Shown here: piece by piece, positions 1 through 9,101 of the stretch
Numbering within the stretch: position 1 is the stretch's first letter
Layout of the letters: the number at the start of each line of letters is the position of its first letter
Origin: Ciceribacter lividus
GTDB lineage: Bacteria; Pseudomonadota; Alphaproteobacteria; Rhizobiales; Rhizobiaceae
Direction: 5' to 3'
Assembly: GCF_003337715.1 (NCBI RefSeq)
Contig: NZ_QPIX01000007.1
Location: forward strand, 62,001-126,000
DNA length: 64,000 bases
Translations under genes and position numbers: made by a program
Notes under the pieces: generated by a model
Seen by the model: only the letters and a program-made list of their open reading frames with translations
Database searches by the model: none
What the model was told of the DNA's origin: nothing

Positions 1-2
1 CG

Positions 3-95
3 ATCTTCATGCTCGCCGACGCCGGATCGCCGACGCTCGTTCGCGACACGGCCGGCGACGACGCCCTCTACGTGCTGATGCCGATGCGCGTCTAG
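3..95 (+). CDS. C-terminal tail of an unidentified protein (partial)
   Basis: An open frame enters from the left edge and ends at a TAG stop. It encodes about 30 residues, ending in LYVLMPMRV. The fragment is too short for me to identify a family. It lies 136 bp upstream of pmtA on the same strand. The coding call rests on frame continuity and codon use only. Confidence 0.45.
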   Translation: MFMLADAGSPTLVRDTAGDDALYVLMPMRV

Positions 96-231
96 GGGTC
101 TGGGCGATTCCACTGGATTTCTGCTCTGTGTGCGCCATTTAGTCTTGTTTTTGCGACAAAGCAGCGCAACATAGCCGAAGCGGCTGCGTAACTGCCGCCG
201 CACGCATCCGGTCGCTGGTGAGGATTAGGCC

Positions 232-825
232 ATGGTACGACGTTTGAAGGAACGGTTCGAAAAGAAATTCGACGAGGAGATCCGGTTCTTCAAGGGCATG
301 ATGCAAGGGCCGAAACTGGTTGGCGCCATTGTCCCGACCTCCTCGATCACTGCAAAGAAAATGGCGAGCATCGTCAATCCGAACTCCGGGTTGCCGGTCC
401 TGGAACTCGGCCCTGGCACCGGGGTCATCACCAAGGCGATCCTCGCCCGCGGCGTACCGGCGGAAAGGCTCGTCTCCGTCGAATATTCCGAAGACTTCTA
501 CAATCACCTCAAGGACACTTATCCGGCAGTGAACTTCATCCACGGCGATGCCTTCGATCTCGACCGCACGCTCGGCGCGCTCGCGGGTCAGAAGTTCGAT
601 TCCGTGGTCTCTGCCGTTCCGCTTCTGAACTTCCCGATGCAGGATCGAATCCGCCTTCTGGAATCGCTTCTCGACCGGCTGCCGCCCGGGCGCCCGGTGG
701 TGCAGATTTCCTATGGACCGGTGTCGCCGATCATTGCGAAGCCCCATAGCTATCACATCCAGCACTTCGACTTCATCGTCCGCAACATCCCGCCGGCGCA
801 GCTCTGGATTTATCGCCGGGCGTAG
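232..825 (+). CDS. pmtA: Phospholipid N-methyltransferase PmtA (Rhizobium type)
   Basis: This enzyme transfers methyl groups from S-adenosylmethionine to phosphatidylethanolamine, giving phosphatidylcholine at the inner face of the cytoplasmic membrane. The 197-residue soluble protein carries the SAM-binding motif ELGPGTG at residues 58-64. Before it comes the basic N-terminus and the stretch GPKLVGAIVPTSS typical of the rhizobial Pmt class. A purine-rich TGAGGA precedes the ATG. The histidine phosphatase gene follows after 6 bp and pyrF overlaps that gene, so the three probably share a transcript. The small, single-enzyme form distinguishes it from the multi-gene Bradyrhizobium PmtX types. 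Confidence 0.93.
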   Translation: MVRRLKERFEKKFDEEIRFFKGMMQGPKLVGAIVPTSSITAKKMASIVNPNSGLPVLELGPGTGVITKAILARGVPAERLVSVEYSEDFYNHLKDTYPAVNFIHGDAFDLDRTLGALAGQKFDSVVSAVPLLNFPMQDRIRLLESLLDRLPPGRPVVQISYGPVSPIIAKPHSYHIQHFDFIVRNIPPAQLWIYRRA

Positions 826-831
826 CCGGCA

Positions 832-1422
832 ATGTTCGGACTCTACATCACCCACCCCCAGGTGCGGATCGCTCCCGATATCCCCGTCCCGCATTGGGGA
901 CTTTCCGACATCGGCGTCCAGCGAGCGCGAGCCGCTTCGGCTCTCGCTTGGGCGCGACAGCTCAAACGCATCGTTTCGAGCGCAGAGGTGAAGGCTGTGG
1001 AGACGGCAGCGATCCTCGCGGAGGCCGCGGGCATCCGTTATGAAACGGTCGAGGCGATGCACGAAAACGATCGGTCGGCCACTGGCTTTCTCCCCCCGCG
1101 GGAATTCGAAAAGGCAGCCGACTGGTTCTTCGCCCACCCGACCGAAAGCTTCCGAGGATGGGAAAAGGCAGTTGACGCCCAGCGGCGGATCGTGAACGCT
1201 GTAGAGGCCACGCTCGCCGGCCATGATCCGGAAAGCCCAATCGCCTTTGTCGGCCACGGCGGCGTCGGCACCCTGCTGAAATGCCATTTGGACGGCACAC
1301 CCATTGCTCGCAACAAGGACCAACCACCGGGTGGGGGCGGTCTTTTCGCCTTCTCCCTTGCGGATCGCCGCGTCACGTGCGACTGGACGGCAATGGAAAA
1401 CTGGCCGGGAGTGAGCCCTTGA
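832..1422 (+). CDS. Histidine phosphatase superfamily protein with altered RHG motif
   Basis: The 196-residue protein has the phosphoglycerate-mutase-like fold signature. The second catalytic histidine is in VGHGG (His142), and [11 protein letters not shown] near residue 50 matches the conserved SS...R/KA..TA block. The first motif, normally RHGE/Q, reads THPQ at residues 7-10. The nucleophilic His8 is therefore kept, but the preceding Arg is Thr and the following Gly is Pro. It is probably a phosphatase or a relative with changed phosphate binding; the substrate is unknown. It sits 6 bp after pmtA, and its stop overlaps the pyrF start. Confidence 0.8.
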   Translation: MFGLYITHPQVRIAPDIPVPHWGLSDIGVQRARAASALAWARQLKRIVSSAEVKAVETAAILAEAAGIRYETVEAMHENDRSATGFLPPREFEKAADWFFAHPTESFRGWEKAVDAQRRIVNAVEATLAGHDPESPIAFVGHGGVGTLLKCHLDGTPIARNKDQPPGGGGLFAFSLADRRVTCDWTAMENWPGVSP

Positions 1423-2111
1423 CCGCACGAGAACGCCTCATCGTCGGACTGGACGTACCGACGCTGCGTGAAGCCGAAACGATCGTCGACAAGCTTTCGG
1501 ACGACATTCTCTTCTACAAGATCGGTTACCAGCTTGCCTTTGCCGGCGGACTCGAATTTGCCCGCGATCTCGCCGCATCGGGCAAGAAGATCTTTCTCGA
1601 CATGAAGCTGCTCGACATCGACAACACGGTCGCGTCTGGTGTCGAGAACATTGCGAAGATGGGCATGTCGATGCTGACGCTCCACGCCTATCCGAAGGCG
1701 ATGCGTGCGGCGGTCGAGGCCGCCAAGGGCTCCGGCCTCTGCCTGCTCGGGGTCACGGTGCTGACGTCCATGGACGAAGGCGATCTTATCGAGGCCGGCT
1801 ACGAATACGATCCGCACACGCTCGTCCTGCGCAGGGCCGAGCAGGCACGTGCGGCCGGCATGGGCGGCATCGTCTGCTCGGCAGAAGAGGCGCGCGCCGT
1901 TCGCAAGGTCATTGGTCCCGACATGGCACTCGTCACACCGGGCATCCGGCCGGCCGGTGCAGATCGCGGTGACCAGAAGCGGGTCATGACACCCGCCGAC
2001 GCCCTGAAGGCGGGTTCCAGCCATCTCGTCGTCGCCCGCCCGATCGTCAAGGCGCCGGATCCGAAGGAGGCCGCACGTGCCATCCTTGCCGAAATGGCCG
2101 AGGTCCTCTGA
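1419..2111 (+). CDS. pyrF: Orotidine 5'-phosphate decarboxylase PyrF
   Basis: PyrF makes UMP from OMP in the last step of de novo pyrimidine synthesis. The (beta/alpha)8 protein has the catalytic DxKxxDI signature at residues 61-67 (DMKLLDI), followed by DNT, and the phosphate-binding GIRP near the C-terminus. I chose the TTG at the start because it gives the family-typical N-terminus [13 protein letters not shown] (230 residues). It also follows a GGGAG ribosome site and overlaps the upstream TGA as TTGA. Longer in-frame extensions have no ribosome site and would run deep into the neighbouring gene. The overlap suggests translational coupling. Confidence 0.95.
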   Translation: MTARERLIVGLDVPTLREAETIVDKLSDDILFYKIGYQLAFAGGLEFARDLAASGKKIFLDMKLLDIDNTVASGVENIAKMGMSMLTLHAYPKAMRAAVEAAKGSGLCLLGVTVLTSMDEGDLIEAGYEYDPHTLVLRRAEQARAAGMGGIVCSAEEARAVRKVIGPDMALVTPGIRPAGADRGDQKRVMTPADALKAGSSHLVVARPIVKAPDPKEAARAILAEMAEVL

Positions 2112-2134
2112 CCTCAGTACCAATCCGGACGCCG

Positions 2135-3208
2135 CTATTTTCGCTCGGTGTTGAGCACCATGGGGGATATGGCGCCTTCAAAGCGGTTTCCGGCGAGGAC
2201 GTTATCGATCGCCCGATCACGGGGATCGAGGCTGCTGCCGAAGGGATACCTCGGATCGACCTTGCAGTACCATTTCCCGACGTCGCGGTGATTGAGCCAG
2301 ATTGCCGGATAGGCAACGATGCTCGAACGGTAGACGAAGCGATTGTCGCTGATCCGGTTGGATCTGGGTTCCTGGTGTCGGATGGTTCCCCCTTCTCCAC
2401 AGTTGCGATAGACGAAAATGCCGCCCTTCATGGGATTCCGAAAAACGTTGCCTGAGATGACGTTTCGCGCCGAGCCATCGACGGCGATCATCTCGCGGTC
2501 GGCCTTGATGGAGAAGCGATTGCCGGAAATGACGTTTTCGGCCGATTCCGCATCCAGGTAGATCACGGTCTTCGCTGATTTCCCGCGTATGGTGGAGTTC
2601 GTCAGCGACGACTTCGTCACCCCGGGACCGAAGTAGAGGGGGATCGTGCCGACTGCTTCAACGGAGATATTCGTCAGTTCGATGCCGGAGGGAGCGTTCC
2701 GCTGCGCGTTGGCGGTGTGATCGCGATTGAGGGAAGATTTTCGTACGTCCTCTGCTTCGCCGTTCGGGCCGAGACCGGTCAGACGTATGTTTCCGACGAT
2801 TTTGCAGTTCGTGATGCGTATGTCTCGAGGAACACTCCAGCCGGAATCGCCGGGCAGCTTCTGAGACCTGACGAGGACTGTCGGCGCTCCTACGCTGTAT
2901 TTCATCTTGGAACTGCCGAGCGTTGCTCCTTGACAATCGAGGCTTACCCCCGAAGCGGCCTCGCCGGCAAACACCAGCTTCCGGGTAATCACGTCGTCCG
3001 GTCTCAGTTGAAGGTCGCAGTCCACATTGATCCGATCATCCTTGCCGTTGGGCGCACTTCTCAACTTTTCGTAGAAGGCCGCATCACACATCTTCGCCCG
3101 GGCGTCCGTCGACCATCCCAAACTGAAAATCATCGCCGTGACGGCGATCATAATGGATTCAGGCACGGCCGTCCGACCGGACGCTTCCCACCGGGACCAT
3201 GGCTTCAA
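2135..3208 (-). CDS. Exported right-handed parallel beta-helix repeat protein
   Basis: From a TTG start preceded by AGGGAGA, the protein has about 357 residues. It has a signal peptide (KPWSRW n-region, hydrophobic AVTAMIFSLGW core, cleavage near ARA). The body contains repeated N-x-I-S-G-N-x-F turns, such as ENVISGNRF, RNVISGNVF and SNRISDNRF. These are the signature of the right-handed parallel beta-helix fold seen in pectate lyase-like and alginate epimerase-like proteins. No catalytic residues can be assigned from sequence alone. Six cysteines or so suggest a periplasmic or extracellular location. The gene faces pyrF convergently and diverges from the DUF1330 gene. Confidence 0.72.
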   Translation of the reverse strand: MKPWSRWEASGRTAVPESIMIAVTAMIFSLGWSTDARAKMCDAAFYEKLRSAPNGKDDRINVDCDLQLRPDDVITRKLVFAGEAASGVSLDCQGATLGSSKMKYSVGAPTVLVRSQKLPGDSGWSVPRDIRITNCKIVGNIRLTGLGPNGEAEDVRKSSLNRDHTANAQRNAPSGIELTNISVEAVGTIPLYFGPGVTKSSLTNSTIRGKSAKTVIYLDAESAENVISGNRFSIKADREMIAVDGSARNVISGNVFRNPMKGGIFVYRNCGEGGTIRHQEPRSNRISDNRFVYRSSIVAYPAIWLNHRDVGKWYCKVDPRYPFGSSLDPRDRAIDNVLAGNRFEGAISPMVLNTERK

Positions 3209-3338
3209 TGTCGTCTCCCTTTGCGAATGCGATGTGATTCCGGAACATACGGGCCCGCACGTTAGCCCGAAATGAACAAACTTGACCCCTCCGTCGAATT
3301 CACTCAAAACCGCTGGACAGACCAGACAGGAGGACAGG

Positions 3339-3626
3339 ATGCCCAAAGGTTACTGGATTGCCCGCGTCGATATCCGCGATCCGGAGCGTTACAAGGATTA
3401 TGTCGCGGCAGCCAAACCGGCCTTCGAGAAGTATGGCGCCACGTTCCTCGCCCGCGGCGGCGCGTTCACCGAGCTCGAGGGGAAGGCCCGCGCACGCAAC
3501 GTGGTCATTGAATTCCCCTCCCATCAGGCCGCCGTCGACTGCTACAATTCGCCGGAGTACCAGATCGCCGCAAAGATCCGCCAGGAAGTCGCGGATGCCG
3601 AGATGGTCGTCGTGGAAGGCGTCTGA
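3339..3626 (+). CDS. DUF1330 family protein
   Basis: This is a 95-residue dimeric alpha-beta (ferredoxin-like) barrel protein. It shows the family hallmarks: KGYWIARVDIRDPERYKDYV at the N-terminus, the FLARGG turn and the VVIEFPSHQAAVDCYNSPEYQ block. Family members are common in alphaproteobacteria and their biochemical role is not established. The start was chosen at the ATG preceded by AGGAGGACAGG. It stands alone, 114 bp before the NDUFA9-like gene on the same strand. Confidence 0.88.
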   Translation: MPKGYWIARVDIRDPERYKDYVAAAKPAFEKYGATFLARGGAFTELEGKARARNVVIEFPSHQAAVDCYNSPEYQIAAKIRQEVADAEMVVVEGV

Positions 3627-3740
3627 AACGCCGATCCAGACGGCCTCTCTGCGGCGCGATGGCACTTCACGTCGCGGGACGATTCGTCTAATAGACACCC
3701 TGAAGTCAAACTGCCCAATTCTCTCCGAGGGAGCCTGCCA

Positions 3741-4721
3741 ATGACCCTGTCCAATCTTCCGCCGCTCGTGACCGTGTTTGGTGGATCGGGTTTCGTCGGG
3801 CGGCACATCGTGCGCGCGCTCGCCCGCCGCGGCTACCGCATCCGCGTCGCGGTCCGCCGGCCGGATCTCGCAGGCTTCCTGCTGCCGCTCGGCAATGTCG
3901 GCCAGATCTCGCTCGTCCAGGCCAACCTGCGCTACCGCGCCTCGGTCGACAAGGCCGTCGAGGGTGCCGACCATGTCGTCAACTGCGTGGGTATCCTGTT
4001 CGAGAGCGGACGCAACCGCTTCGACGCCGTCCAGGACTTCGGCGCCCGCGCGGTGGCGGAAGCTGCCCGCAATGCCGGCGCGAGCCTCACCCACATTTCC
4101 GCGATCGGCGCCGACGTGAACTCCGAATCGCAGTACGCGGTTACCAAGGGCAAGGCAGAGGCCGCAATCCTCTCGACCAAGCCGGATGCCGTGATCATGC
4201 GCCCCTCGATCATCTTCGGACCCGAGGACAGCTTCTTCAACAAGTTCGCAGCCATGGCCCGCAAGGCGCCGTTCCTGCCGCTGATCGGCGGCGGCAAGAC
4301 CAGGTTCCAGCCGGTGCACGTCGGTGATGTCGCAGAAGCGGTCGCCCGCTCCGTCGACGGCAAGCTCAACCGAGGCAAGATCTACGAACTCGGCGGACGC
4401 GAGATCCTCTCCTTCCGCGAATGCATGGAGATCATGCTTGCGACGGTCGAACGCCGCCGCGGTTTCCTGAGTCTGCCGTTCGGGGTGGCTTCATTGCTCG
4501 CCGGCCTCATGTCGCTCGTGCCCTTCGTGAAGCCGCCGCTCACCGGCGATCAGGTGAAACTCCTGAAGAAGGACAACGTCGTCTCCGAGGCGGCGAGAGC
4601 CGAAGGTCGCACACTCGAAGCGATGGGGATCACTCCGGTTACCCTGGAATCGGTCCTGCCGTCCTACTTGGTGCAGTACCGTCCGCACGGGCAATTCACC
4701 GGGGCCGGCAAGGAGGCGTGA
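3741..4721 (+). CDS. NAD(P)-binding protein of the complex I NDUFA9 / atypical SDR family
   Basis: The 326-residue protein starts with a Rossmann motif, VFGGSGFVGRHIVRAL (GxxGxxG). It then has the NVGQISLVQANLR block and an SDR-like YAVTKGKAEAAI (Tyr-x3-Lys). The C-terminal part contains two short hydrophobic stretches (LPFGVASLLAGLMSLVPF). Alphaproteobacterial homologues are annotated as NDUFA9-like, after the accessory subunit of respiratory complex I. Whether the bacterial protein associates with complex I is not shown by the sequence. A GAGGGAG ribosome site precedes the ATG. Confidence 0.85.
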   Translation: MTLSNLPPLVTVFGGSGFVGRHIVRALARRGYRIRVAVRRPDLAGFLLPLGNVGQISLVQANLRYRASVDKAVEGADHVVNCVGILFESGRNRFDAVQDFGARAVAEAARNAGASLTHISAIGADVNSESQYAVTKGKAEAAILSTKPDAVIMRPSIIFGPEDSFFNKFAAMARKAPFLPLIGGGKTRFQPVHVGDVAEAVARSVDGKLNRGKIYELGGREILSFRECMEIMLATVERRRGFLSLPFGVASLLAGLMSLVPFVKPPLTGDQVKLLKKDNVVSEAARAEGRTLEAMGITPVTLESVLPSYLVQYRPHGQFTGAGKEA

Positions 4722-4914
4722 CGCCTTCTTTGAGACTCTGCCACGGCGTTGGCGTTGCACAAATGACGCAGTGGCAAAGTACCTTTGTTAACCGTCAATT
4801 CAGCAAGATCTTCTATTGAAGAAGTGACCAGCAATGCGTAGATCGTCCACCGCGTTCGGGCGCTACGTTGTTGCGTTGACGGAACGCATACCATCATTCC
4901 GAGAGGCAGATTTT

Positions 4915-5073
4915 ATGGGTAAGTCTATCGCACTCTTTTTTGCGTGTGCGGCACTGGTCATCATGGCAGGCTCATTCATGGCGCCCTCGACGGGCGTAGC
5001 GGGAAAGTCGAATTGCGCACCGGCCTACGGCGTCGACCCCTGCAGCACGGCGTCGATCCCGACTACCCGCTGA
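4915..5073 (+). CDS. Small exported peptide of unknown function (52 aa)
   Basis: I start this at the ATG that follows GAGAGGC, giving MGKSIALFFACAALVIMAG. That segment is a classic signal peptide or single membrane anchor, with a likely cleavage near GVAG-K. The mature part is only about 20 residues and holds two cysteines spaced NCAPAYGVDPC. The family is unknown to me. It has about 190 bp of upstream non-coding sequence and a strong terminator-like hairpin just after its stop, so it is probably a single-gene transcript. Confidence 0.6.
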   Translation: MGKSIALFFACAALVIMAGSFMAPSTGVAGKSNCAPAYGVDPCSTASIPTTR

Positions 5074-5090
5074 TCTTCACCTGTATTCTC

Positions 5091-5110
5091 GGGCGCCCCT
5101 GAGGGCGCCC
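5091..5110. terminator. Bidirectional terminator-like hairpin
   Basis: The arms GGGCGCCC and GGGCGCCC (self-complementary 8-mers) flank the 4-nt loop CTGA. The hairpin sits between the convergent ends of the small exported peptide gene and uppP. There is no T-run, so Rho-independent function is only probable. Confidence 0.55.
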
Positions 5111-5121
5111 GGTTCGGCGCC

Positions 5122-5928
5122 TCAGAACCCGAGAGTCAGCGCCACGAGGCCGAGACCACCGACGGCAATCCGCCACCACGCGAAAAAGGCGTATCCGCGC
5201 CTCGAAACGTAGTTGAGCAGGCTCCTCACCACCAACAAAGCCGATATGAAAGCCGCGACGAAGCCGATCGCGATGAGGGCGCTGTCGTCGAAGTTCAGCG
5301 CGTTGCGGTTCTTGTAGAGATCGAGGGTGAAGGCGCCGACCATGGTCGGCATGGCCAGAAAGAAGGAAAACTCCGCTGCTGATCGCTTGTCCGCGCCGAG
5401 GAGCAGAGCGCCGACAATCGTTGCACCCGACCGGGAAACGCCGGGAATCATCGCCACGCATTGGCAAAGGCCGATCTTGAAGGCGAGCGGCAGGGAATAT
5501 TGCATGGCGTCGGTGTAGCGAGACGTGAGTACCTGCCGGTCAATCCAGAGCAGCACGAATCCGCCGAGGATGAGCACGACGCACATCAGCGCGGGCGTTT
5601 CGAAGAGCACGGATTTGATGAAATCGTGAGCGAGCGCTCCGATGACCGCCGCCGGCAGGAAGGCAATCAAAATCGAAAGGACAAAATGACGGCTGCGAGC
5701 GCTGGAGGGCAGCGTCAACGCAATACCGACGAGCTTCTGTGCATAAACGCTGAGGATCGCCAGGATGGCGCCGAGCTGGATCAGCACAGCAAAGGTGTTG
5801 CCGGGCGAACGGAAGCCGAGAAAATGCCCGGCGAGGAGCACATGAGCGGTTGAGGAAACGGGAATGAACTCCGTCAGCCCCTCGATGAGGCCGAGAAGGA
5901 GCGCGCTGACAATCGATTGGTCTTCCAT
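5122..5928 (-). CDS. uppP: Undecaprenyl-diphosphatase UppP (BacA family)
   Basis: This integral membrane phosphatase converts undecaprenyl diphosphate to the monophosphate carrier needed for peptidoglycan and other envelope polymers. The 268-residue protein has the two family signatures. These are the Glu-rich motif [19 protein letters not shown] (residues 14-32; catalytic Glu16 and Glu20) and [10 protein letters not shown] (residues 162-171; phosphate-binding Arg166). Seven to eight hydrophobic segments are evident. It is the BacA/UppP lipid enzyme, not the BacA/SbmA peptide transporter needed for rhizobial symbiosis. The gene is monocistronic and diverges from the GST gene. Confidence 0.95.
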   Translation of the reverse strand: MEDQSIVSALLLGLIEGLTEFIPVSSTAHVLLAGHFLGFRSPGNTFAVLIQLGAILAILSVYAQKLVGIALTLPSSARSRHFVLSILIAFLPAAVIGALAHDFIKSVLFETPALMCVVLILGGFVLLWIDRQVLTSRYTDAMQYSLPLAFKIGLCQCVAMIPGVSRSGATIVGALLLGADKRSAAEFSFFLAMPTMVGAFTLDLYKNRNALNFDDSALIAIGFVAAFISALLVVRSLLNYVSRRGYAFFAWWRIAVGGLGLVALTLGF

Positions 5929-6086
5929 GAAAAGTCCTTGTGGTGCCGCTGGCGAAAGGGCTGATTCGCTTGTATTGAGGGGGCCGAGAACCTATAGCTT
6001 GGAGACCGTGGCTATGGCCAGCCGTACGAGGCGGGGCAGAAGCGTCCAGTCACCATGGCGTCTCAGCAGTAGAGAATGCGGACAAA

Positions 6087-6779
6087 ATGCCAACACTGTA
6101 TCATCATCCCATGTCGACCGCGTCCCGGTTCATCCGGTTGGTCCTTTCTGAATACGGCTTCCCGGCCGACCTGGTGGAGGAGCAGACCTGGGAAAAACGA
6201 AGGGAATTCCTGGCCCTCAATCCGGCAGGAACGCTACCCGTCTATGTTGACGATAATATGCGCGCGTTGTGCGGGCCGACCGTCATCTCCGAATTCCTGG
6301 ACGAGACCCACGGCGTGCTGAAGCGCGACCGGCGACTGCTCGCCGAGGATCCGTTCCAAAGGGCCGAGATCCGTCGCCTCACTGAATGGTTCCTGCAAAA
6401 GATGGAGCAGGACGTCACCCGGCCGCTTGTGCGCGAGCGGGTCCACAAACTGCAGATCCCGAACGGGCTCGGCGGTGGAGCGCCGGACAGCAAGGTGCTG
6501 CGGACAGCCCGCAACAACATCCGCCAGCACATGAAATATCTCGCCTGGCTCTCCGGATCGCGGCCCTGGCTTGCCGGAGACCGCCTGAGCTACGCCGATC
6601 TCGCCGCGGCGGCGGCCATCTCCGTTCTCGACTATCTCGGTGAGATCGACTGGTCGGAAGCGCCCGTCGTCAAGGAGTGGTATCAGCGGCTCAAGTCCCG
6701 CCCGTCCTTCCGTCCGCTGCTCGCCGAGCGCGTGCGCGGCCTGACGCCGGTTTCGCACTACGCGGATCTGGATTTCTGA
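6087..6779 (+). CDS. Glutathione S-transferase family protein
   Basis: The protein has 230 residues. Its N-terminal thioredoxin-like domain starts TLYHHPMSTASRFIRLVL, with the cis-Pro loop NPAGTLPVYVDD and the following S-E pair (VISEFLDE). The C-terminal all-helical domain ends with the LAGDRLSYADLAAAA N-capping motif of GSTs. A serine in MSTASR is the likely glutathione-activating residue. It is separated by 12 bp from queG, and this GST-queG-SDR order is a familiar rhizobial arrangement. Substrates are unknown. Confidence 0.9.
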   Translation: MPTLYHHPMSTASRFIRLVLSEYGFPADLVEEQTWEKRREFLALNPAGTLPVYVDDNMRALCGPTVISEFLDETHGVLKRDRRLLAEDPFQRAEIRRLTEWFLQKMEQDVTRPLVRERVHKLQIPNGLGGGAPDSKVLRTARNNIRQHMKYLAWLSGSRPWLAGDRLSYADLAAAAAISVLDYLGEIDWSEAPVVKEWYQRLKSRPSFRPLLAERVRGLTPVSHYADLDF

Positions 6780-6791
6780 CGAGGAGCGGCC

Positions 6792-7961
6792 ATGCCCGCC
6801 GACGGAGCACCGGAACGACCGAGCGACGACAAGGCCGCGCGCCTGCGTCGCCGCCTGACCGCCTTCGTCCGCGAGGAGGCTACGGCACAGGGCTTCGAAC
6901 TCTGTCACATTACCGGACCTGACGTCATCCCCGAGGCCCCGGCGCGCCTGGCCGCCTATATCAAGGCTGGCTATCACGGCACCATGGAGTGGATGGAGGA
7001 GACACGCGAGCGTCGCGCCAACCCGAAAGTGCTCTGGGGCGACGTGCGCTCGATCGTCATGGTCGGCATGAATTACGGTCCGGACGAGGACCCGCAGCGC
7101 GTTCTCGAAAAAAAGGACAGGGCGGCGATCTCCGTCTACGCCCGCAACCGGGACTATCACGACGTCATGAAAGGCCGTCTGAAGGAGATTGCCGGGCGCT
7201 TCGCCGCCCGCGCGGGTGCGGACGTGAAGGTCTTCGTCGATACGGCCCCTGTCATGGAAAAGCCGCTGGCCGCCGCCGCCGGCCTCGGCTGGCAGGGCAA
7301 ACACACCAATCTGGTGAGCCGCCAATACGGCTCCTGGCTCTTCCTGGGAAGCCTCTTCACCACTGCGGAACTCGACTTCGACGCGCCCGAAGCCGACCAT
7401 TGCGGCTCCTGTCGCGCCTGTCTCGATGCCTGTCCGACCTCGGCCTTTCCCGCGCCGTACCGCATCGACGCACGGCGTTGCATTTCGTATCTCACGATCG
7501 AGCATAAGGGACTGATCGATCGTGACTTGCGGCCGGCGATCGGCAACCGGGTCTACGGCTGCGACGATTGTCTGGCCGCCTGCCCCTGGAACAAGTTTGC
7601 CGAAGCCGCCCGTGAAATGAAGTTGAAGGCCCGCGACGACCTGCGGGAGCCAGAGATCGCTACTCTGTTGTCGCTTGATGATGCAGCCTTCCGAGGCCTC
7701 TTCAGCGGATCGCCGGTGAAGAGGATCGGGAGGAACCGCTTCGTCCGCAACCTCTTGATTGCCGCCGGCAATTCCGCTCGACCAGAACTCGCGGAGCCGT
7801 GCCGGCGATTGCTGGACGACGACGCGCCCGAAGTCCGCGGGATGGCCGTCTGGGCGTTGTCGCGGTTGCTTGACGGCGAAGCCTTCGAGGCCCTGCGGCT
7901 CGGTCACCGACCGCAGGAGCAGGATCCGGACGTACAGGCCGAGTGGGATTTCGGGAGATGA
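6792..7961 (+). CDS. queG: Epoxyqueuosine reductase QueG
   Basis: QueG reduces epoxyqueuosine to queuosine in the wobble position of GUN-anticodon tRNAs, using cobalamin and two [4Fe-4S] clusters. The 389-residue protein shows VDTAPVMEK near residue 149 (catalytic Asp150). It has the ferredoxin-like motif [12 protein letters not shown] (Cys204, 207, 210, 214), and a second set with Cys230 and [10 protein letters not shown] (Cys257, 260, 264). The C-terminal HEAT-like extension is also present. Start: ATG after GAGGAGCGGCC. The GST is upstream and the SDR downstream, 4 bp away. Confidence 0.95.
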   Translation: MPADGAPERPSDDKAARLRRRLTAFVREEATAQGFELCHITGPDVIPEAPARLAAYIKAGYHGTMEWMEETRERRANPKVLWGDVRSIVMVGMNYGPDEDPQRVLEKKDRAAISVYARNRDYHDVMKGRLKEIAGRFAARAGADVKVFVDTAPVMEKPLAAAAGLGWQGKHTNLVSRQYGSWLFLGSLFTTAELDFDAPEADHCGSCRACLDACPTSAFPAPYRIDARRCISYLTIEHKGLIDRDLRPAIGNRVYGCDDCLAACPWNKFAEAAREMKLKARDDLREPEIATLLSLDDAAFRGLFSGSPVKRIGRNRFVRNLLIAAGNSARPELAEPCRRLLDDDAPEVRGMAVWALSRLLDGEAFEALRLGHRPQEQDPDVQAEWDFGR

Positions 7962-7965
7962 CACG

Positions 7966-8838
7966 ATGCGGATGATGATCTTCGGAGCCGGGTACTCGGG
8001 CAAGGCGATCGGCGCGCTTGCCGCCGCCAAGGGACATCAGGTTGCCGGCACGACGCGGAGTATCGACAAGATGGCGGCGCTCGACGAAGCCGGCATCACT
8101 CCCTTCGAGTTCGACGGAGCATCGTTTTCCGGAGAACTCACCGAGACCTTGCGGAACGTCACCCACCTCGTCCAGTCGATTGCCCCCGGCCCGGGCGGTG
8201 ACCCCCTGCTTCCGCTTCTCGGCGACGAGGTGCGAACGCATCTGCCGCGGCTCGAGTGGATCGGCTATCTGTCAACGGTCGGCGTCTACGGCGACCACGC
8301 CGGAGCCTGGGTTGACGAAGAGACGCCGTGCCGGCCAGTCTCGCAGCGTTCGGTCGAACGCCTGCAGGCGGAGGTGGCGTGGCAGTCGCTCGTTGCCGCA
8401 AGCGGCGTGCCGCTGGCGATCCTGCGTCTGTCGGGCATTTACGGGCCTGGCAGAAATCCCTTCGTCAATCTTGTCAACGGCAGCGCCCGCAGGCTCGTCA
8501 AGAAGGCTCAGGTGTTCAACCGTATCCGCGTCGAGGACATCGCCGCAGCCATACTTTTCCTTGCCGAGGCGCGCACGTCCGGCATCTTCAATGTAACGGA
8601 CAACGAGCCGTGCCCGCCGCAGGACGTTGTTGCCGAGGCGGCACGCCTGATGGATGTCGAGCCTCCTCCAGAGCAGGATTTCGAGACGGCCAAGCTCACG
8701 CCAATGGCGCGTTCGTTCTACGGCGAGAACAAGCGCGTTTCGAATGCGAAGATCGCCAGCCTGGGGTTCCGTTTCCAGTACCCGGACTACCGGGTGTCGC
8801 TCGCGGAGCTGTGGGCCAGCGGCCACTGGAACAAGTAG
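7966..8838 (+). CDS. SDR-family NAD(P)-dependent epimerase/reductase
   Basis: The 290-residue protein has an N-terminal Rossmann motif, IFGAGYSGKAIG (GxGxxG variant). It continues with the family blocks IGYLSTVGVYGDHAG and LRLSGIYGPGRN (atypical extended SDR, YeeZ-like). The catalytic YxxxK is not obvious, which is common in this atypical subgroup. Start: ATG 4 bp after queG, with GGGAG overlapping the queG stop. It is likely co-transcribed with queG. A role in queuosine synthesis is not established. Confidence 0.82.
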   Translation: MRMMIFGAGYSGKAIGALAAAKGHQVAGTTRSIDKMAALDEAGITPFEFDGASFSGELTETLRNVTHLVQSIAPGPGGDPLLPLLGDEVRTHLPRLEWIGYLSTVGVYGDHAGAWVDEETPCRPVSQRSVERLQAEVAWQSLVAASGVPLAILRLSGIYGPGRNPFVNLVNGSARRLVKKAQVFNRIRVEDIAAAILFLAEARTSGIFNVTDNEPCPPQDVVAEAARLMDVEPPPEQDFETAKLTPMARSFYGENKRVSNAKIASLGFRFQYPDYRVSLAELWASGHWNK

Positions 8839-8989
8839 AAGCCTCGCCGCGTTTCCGTCGCTCATCGCCCATCTCAGGACCCGGACGTCTCGCAATGCCC
8901 CGGAATCTTCACATCTCGGGCAGGAAATGGGGCATTCGGCAAAAATTTTCCGAAATATTTTTTGTGAACGCGACGAACGTAGGCTGAAC

Positions 8990-9004
8990 TGGAACCGCGT
9001 TCCA
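8990..9004. promoter_or_regulatory. 15-bp perfect palindrome (unassigned)
   Basis: TGGAAC-CGC-GTTCCA is an exact dyad about 196 bp upstream of the RlpA-like start. The GGAAC half resembles the -35 element of EcfG/RpoE2 promoters, but no matching -10 element lies at the proper spacing on either strand. I therefore treat it as a possible protein-binding site only. Confidence 0.35.
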
Positions 9005-9084
9005 ATTTTCCGCTGATTTTGAACACGTTTTCTCTTTTTGCCGCACGCTCTTCATAATTTGTTCACCATGATTGAAATCACAAA

Positions 9085-9101
9085 TGTTACAGTATGTAAC
9101 A
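9085..9101. promoter_or_regulatory. 17-bp perfect palindrome, operator-like
   Basis: TGTTACA-GTA-TGTAACA is an exact inverted repeat in AT-rich DNA, about 99 bp before the RlpA-like start codon. The half-site TTACA with a short centre resembles operators of TetR-family repressors of efflux genes, but no such gene lies nearby. Regulator unknown. Confidence 0.5.

Noticed and set aside
139-1428. A 429-residue open frame on the minus strand across pmtA and the histidine phosphatase gene.
   Set aside because: It is antisense to two genes with clear motifs, has no ribosome site and shows no recognisable domain; long antisense frames are common in GC-rich DNA.
2717-3265. A plus-strand open frame opposite the beta-helix protein.
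   Set aside because: The minus-strand frame has a signal peptide and repeated beta-helix turns; this one has neither.
6234-8030. A 598-residue minus-strand open frame opposite the GST and queG genes.
   Set aside because: Antisense shadow of queG, which has all cysteine motifs in the plus frame.
8991-9030. Possible EcfG/RpoE2 promoter beginning at GGAAC.
   Set aside because: No matching -10 element at 16-17 bp on either strand (nearest CGTT on the minus strand is at about 19 bp).
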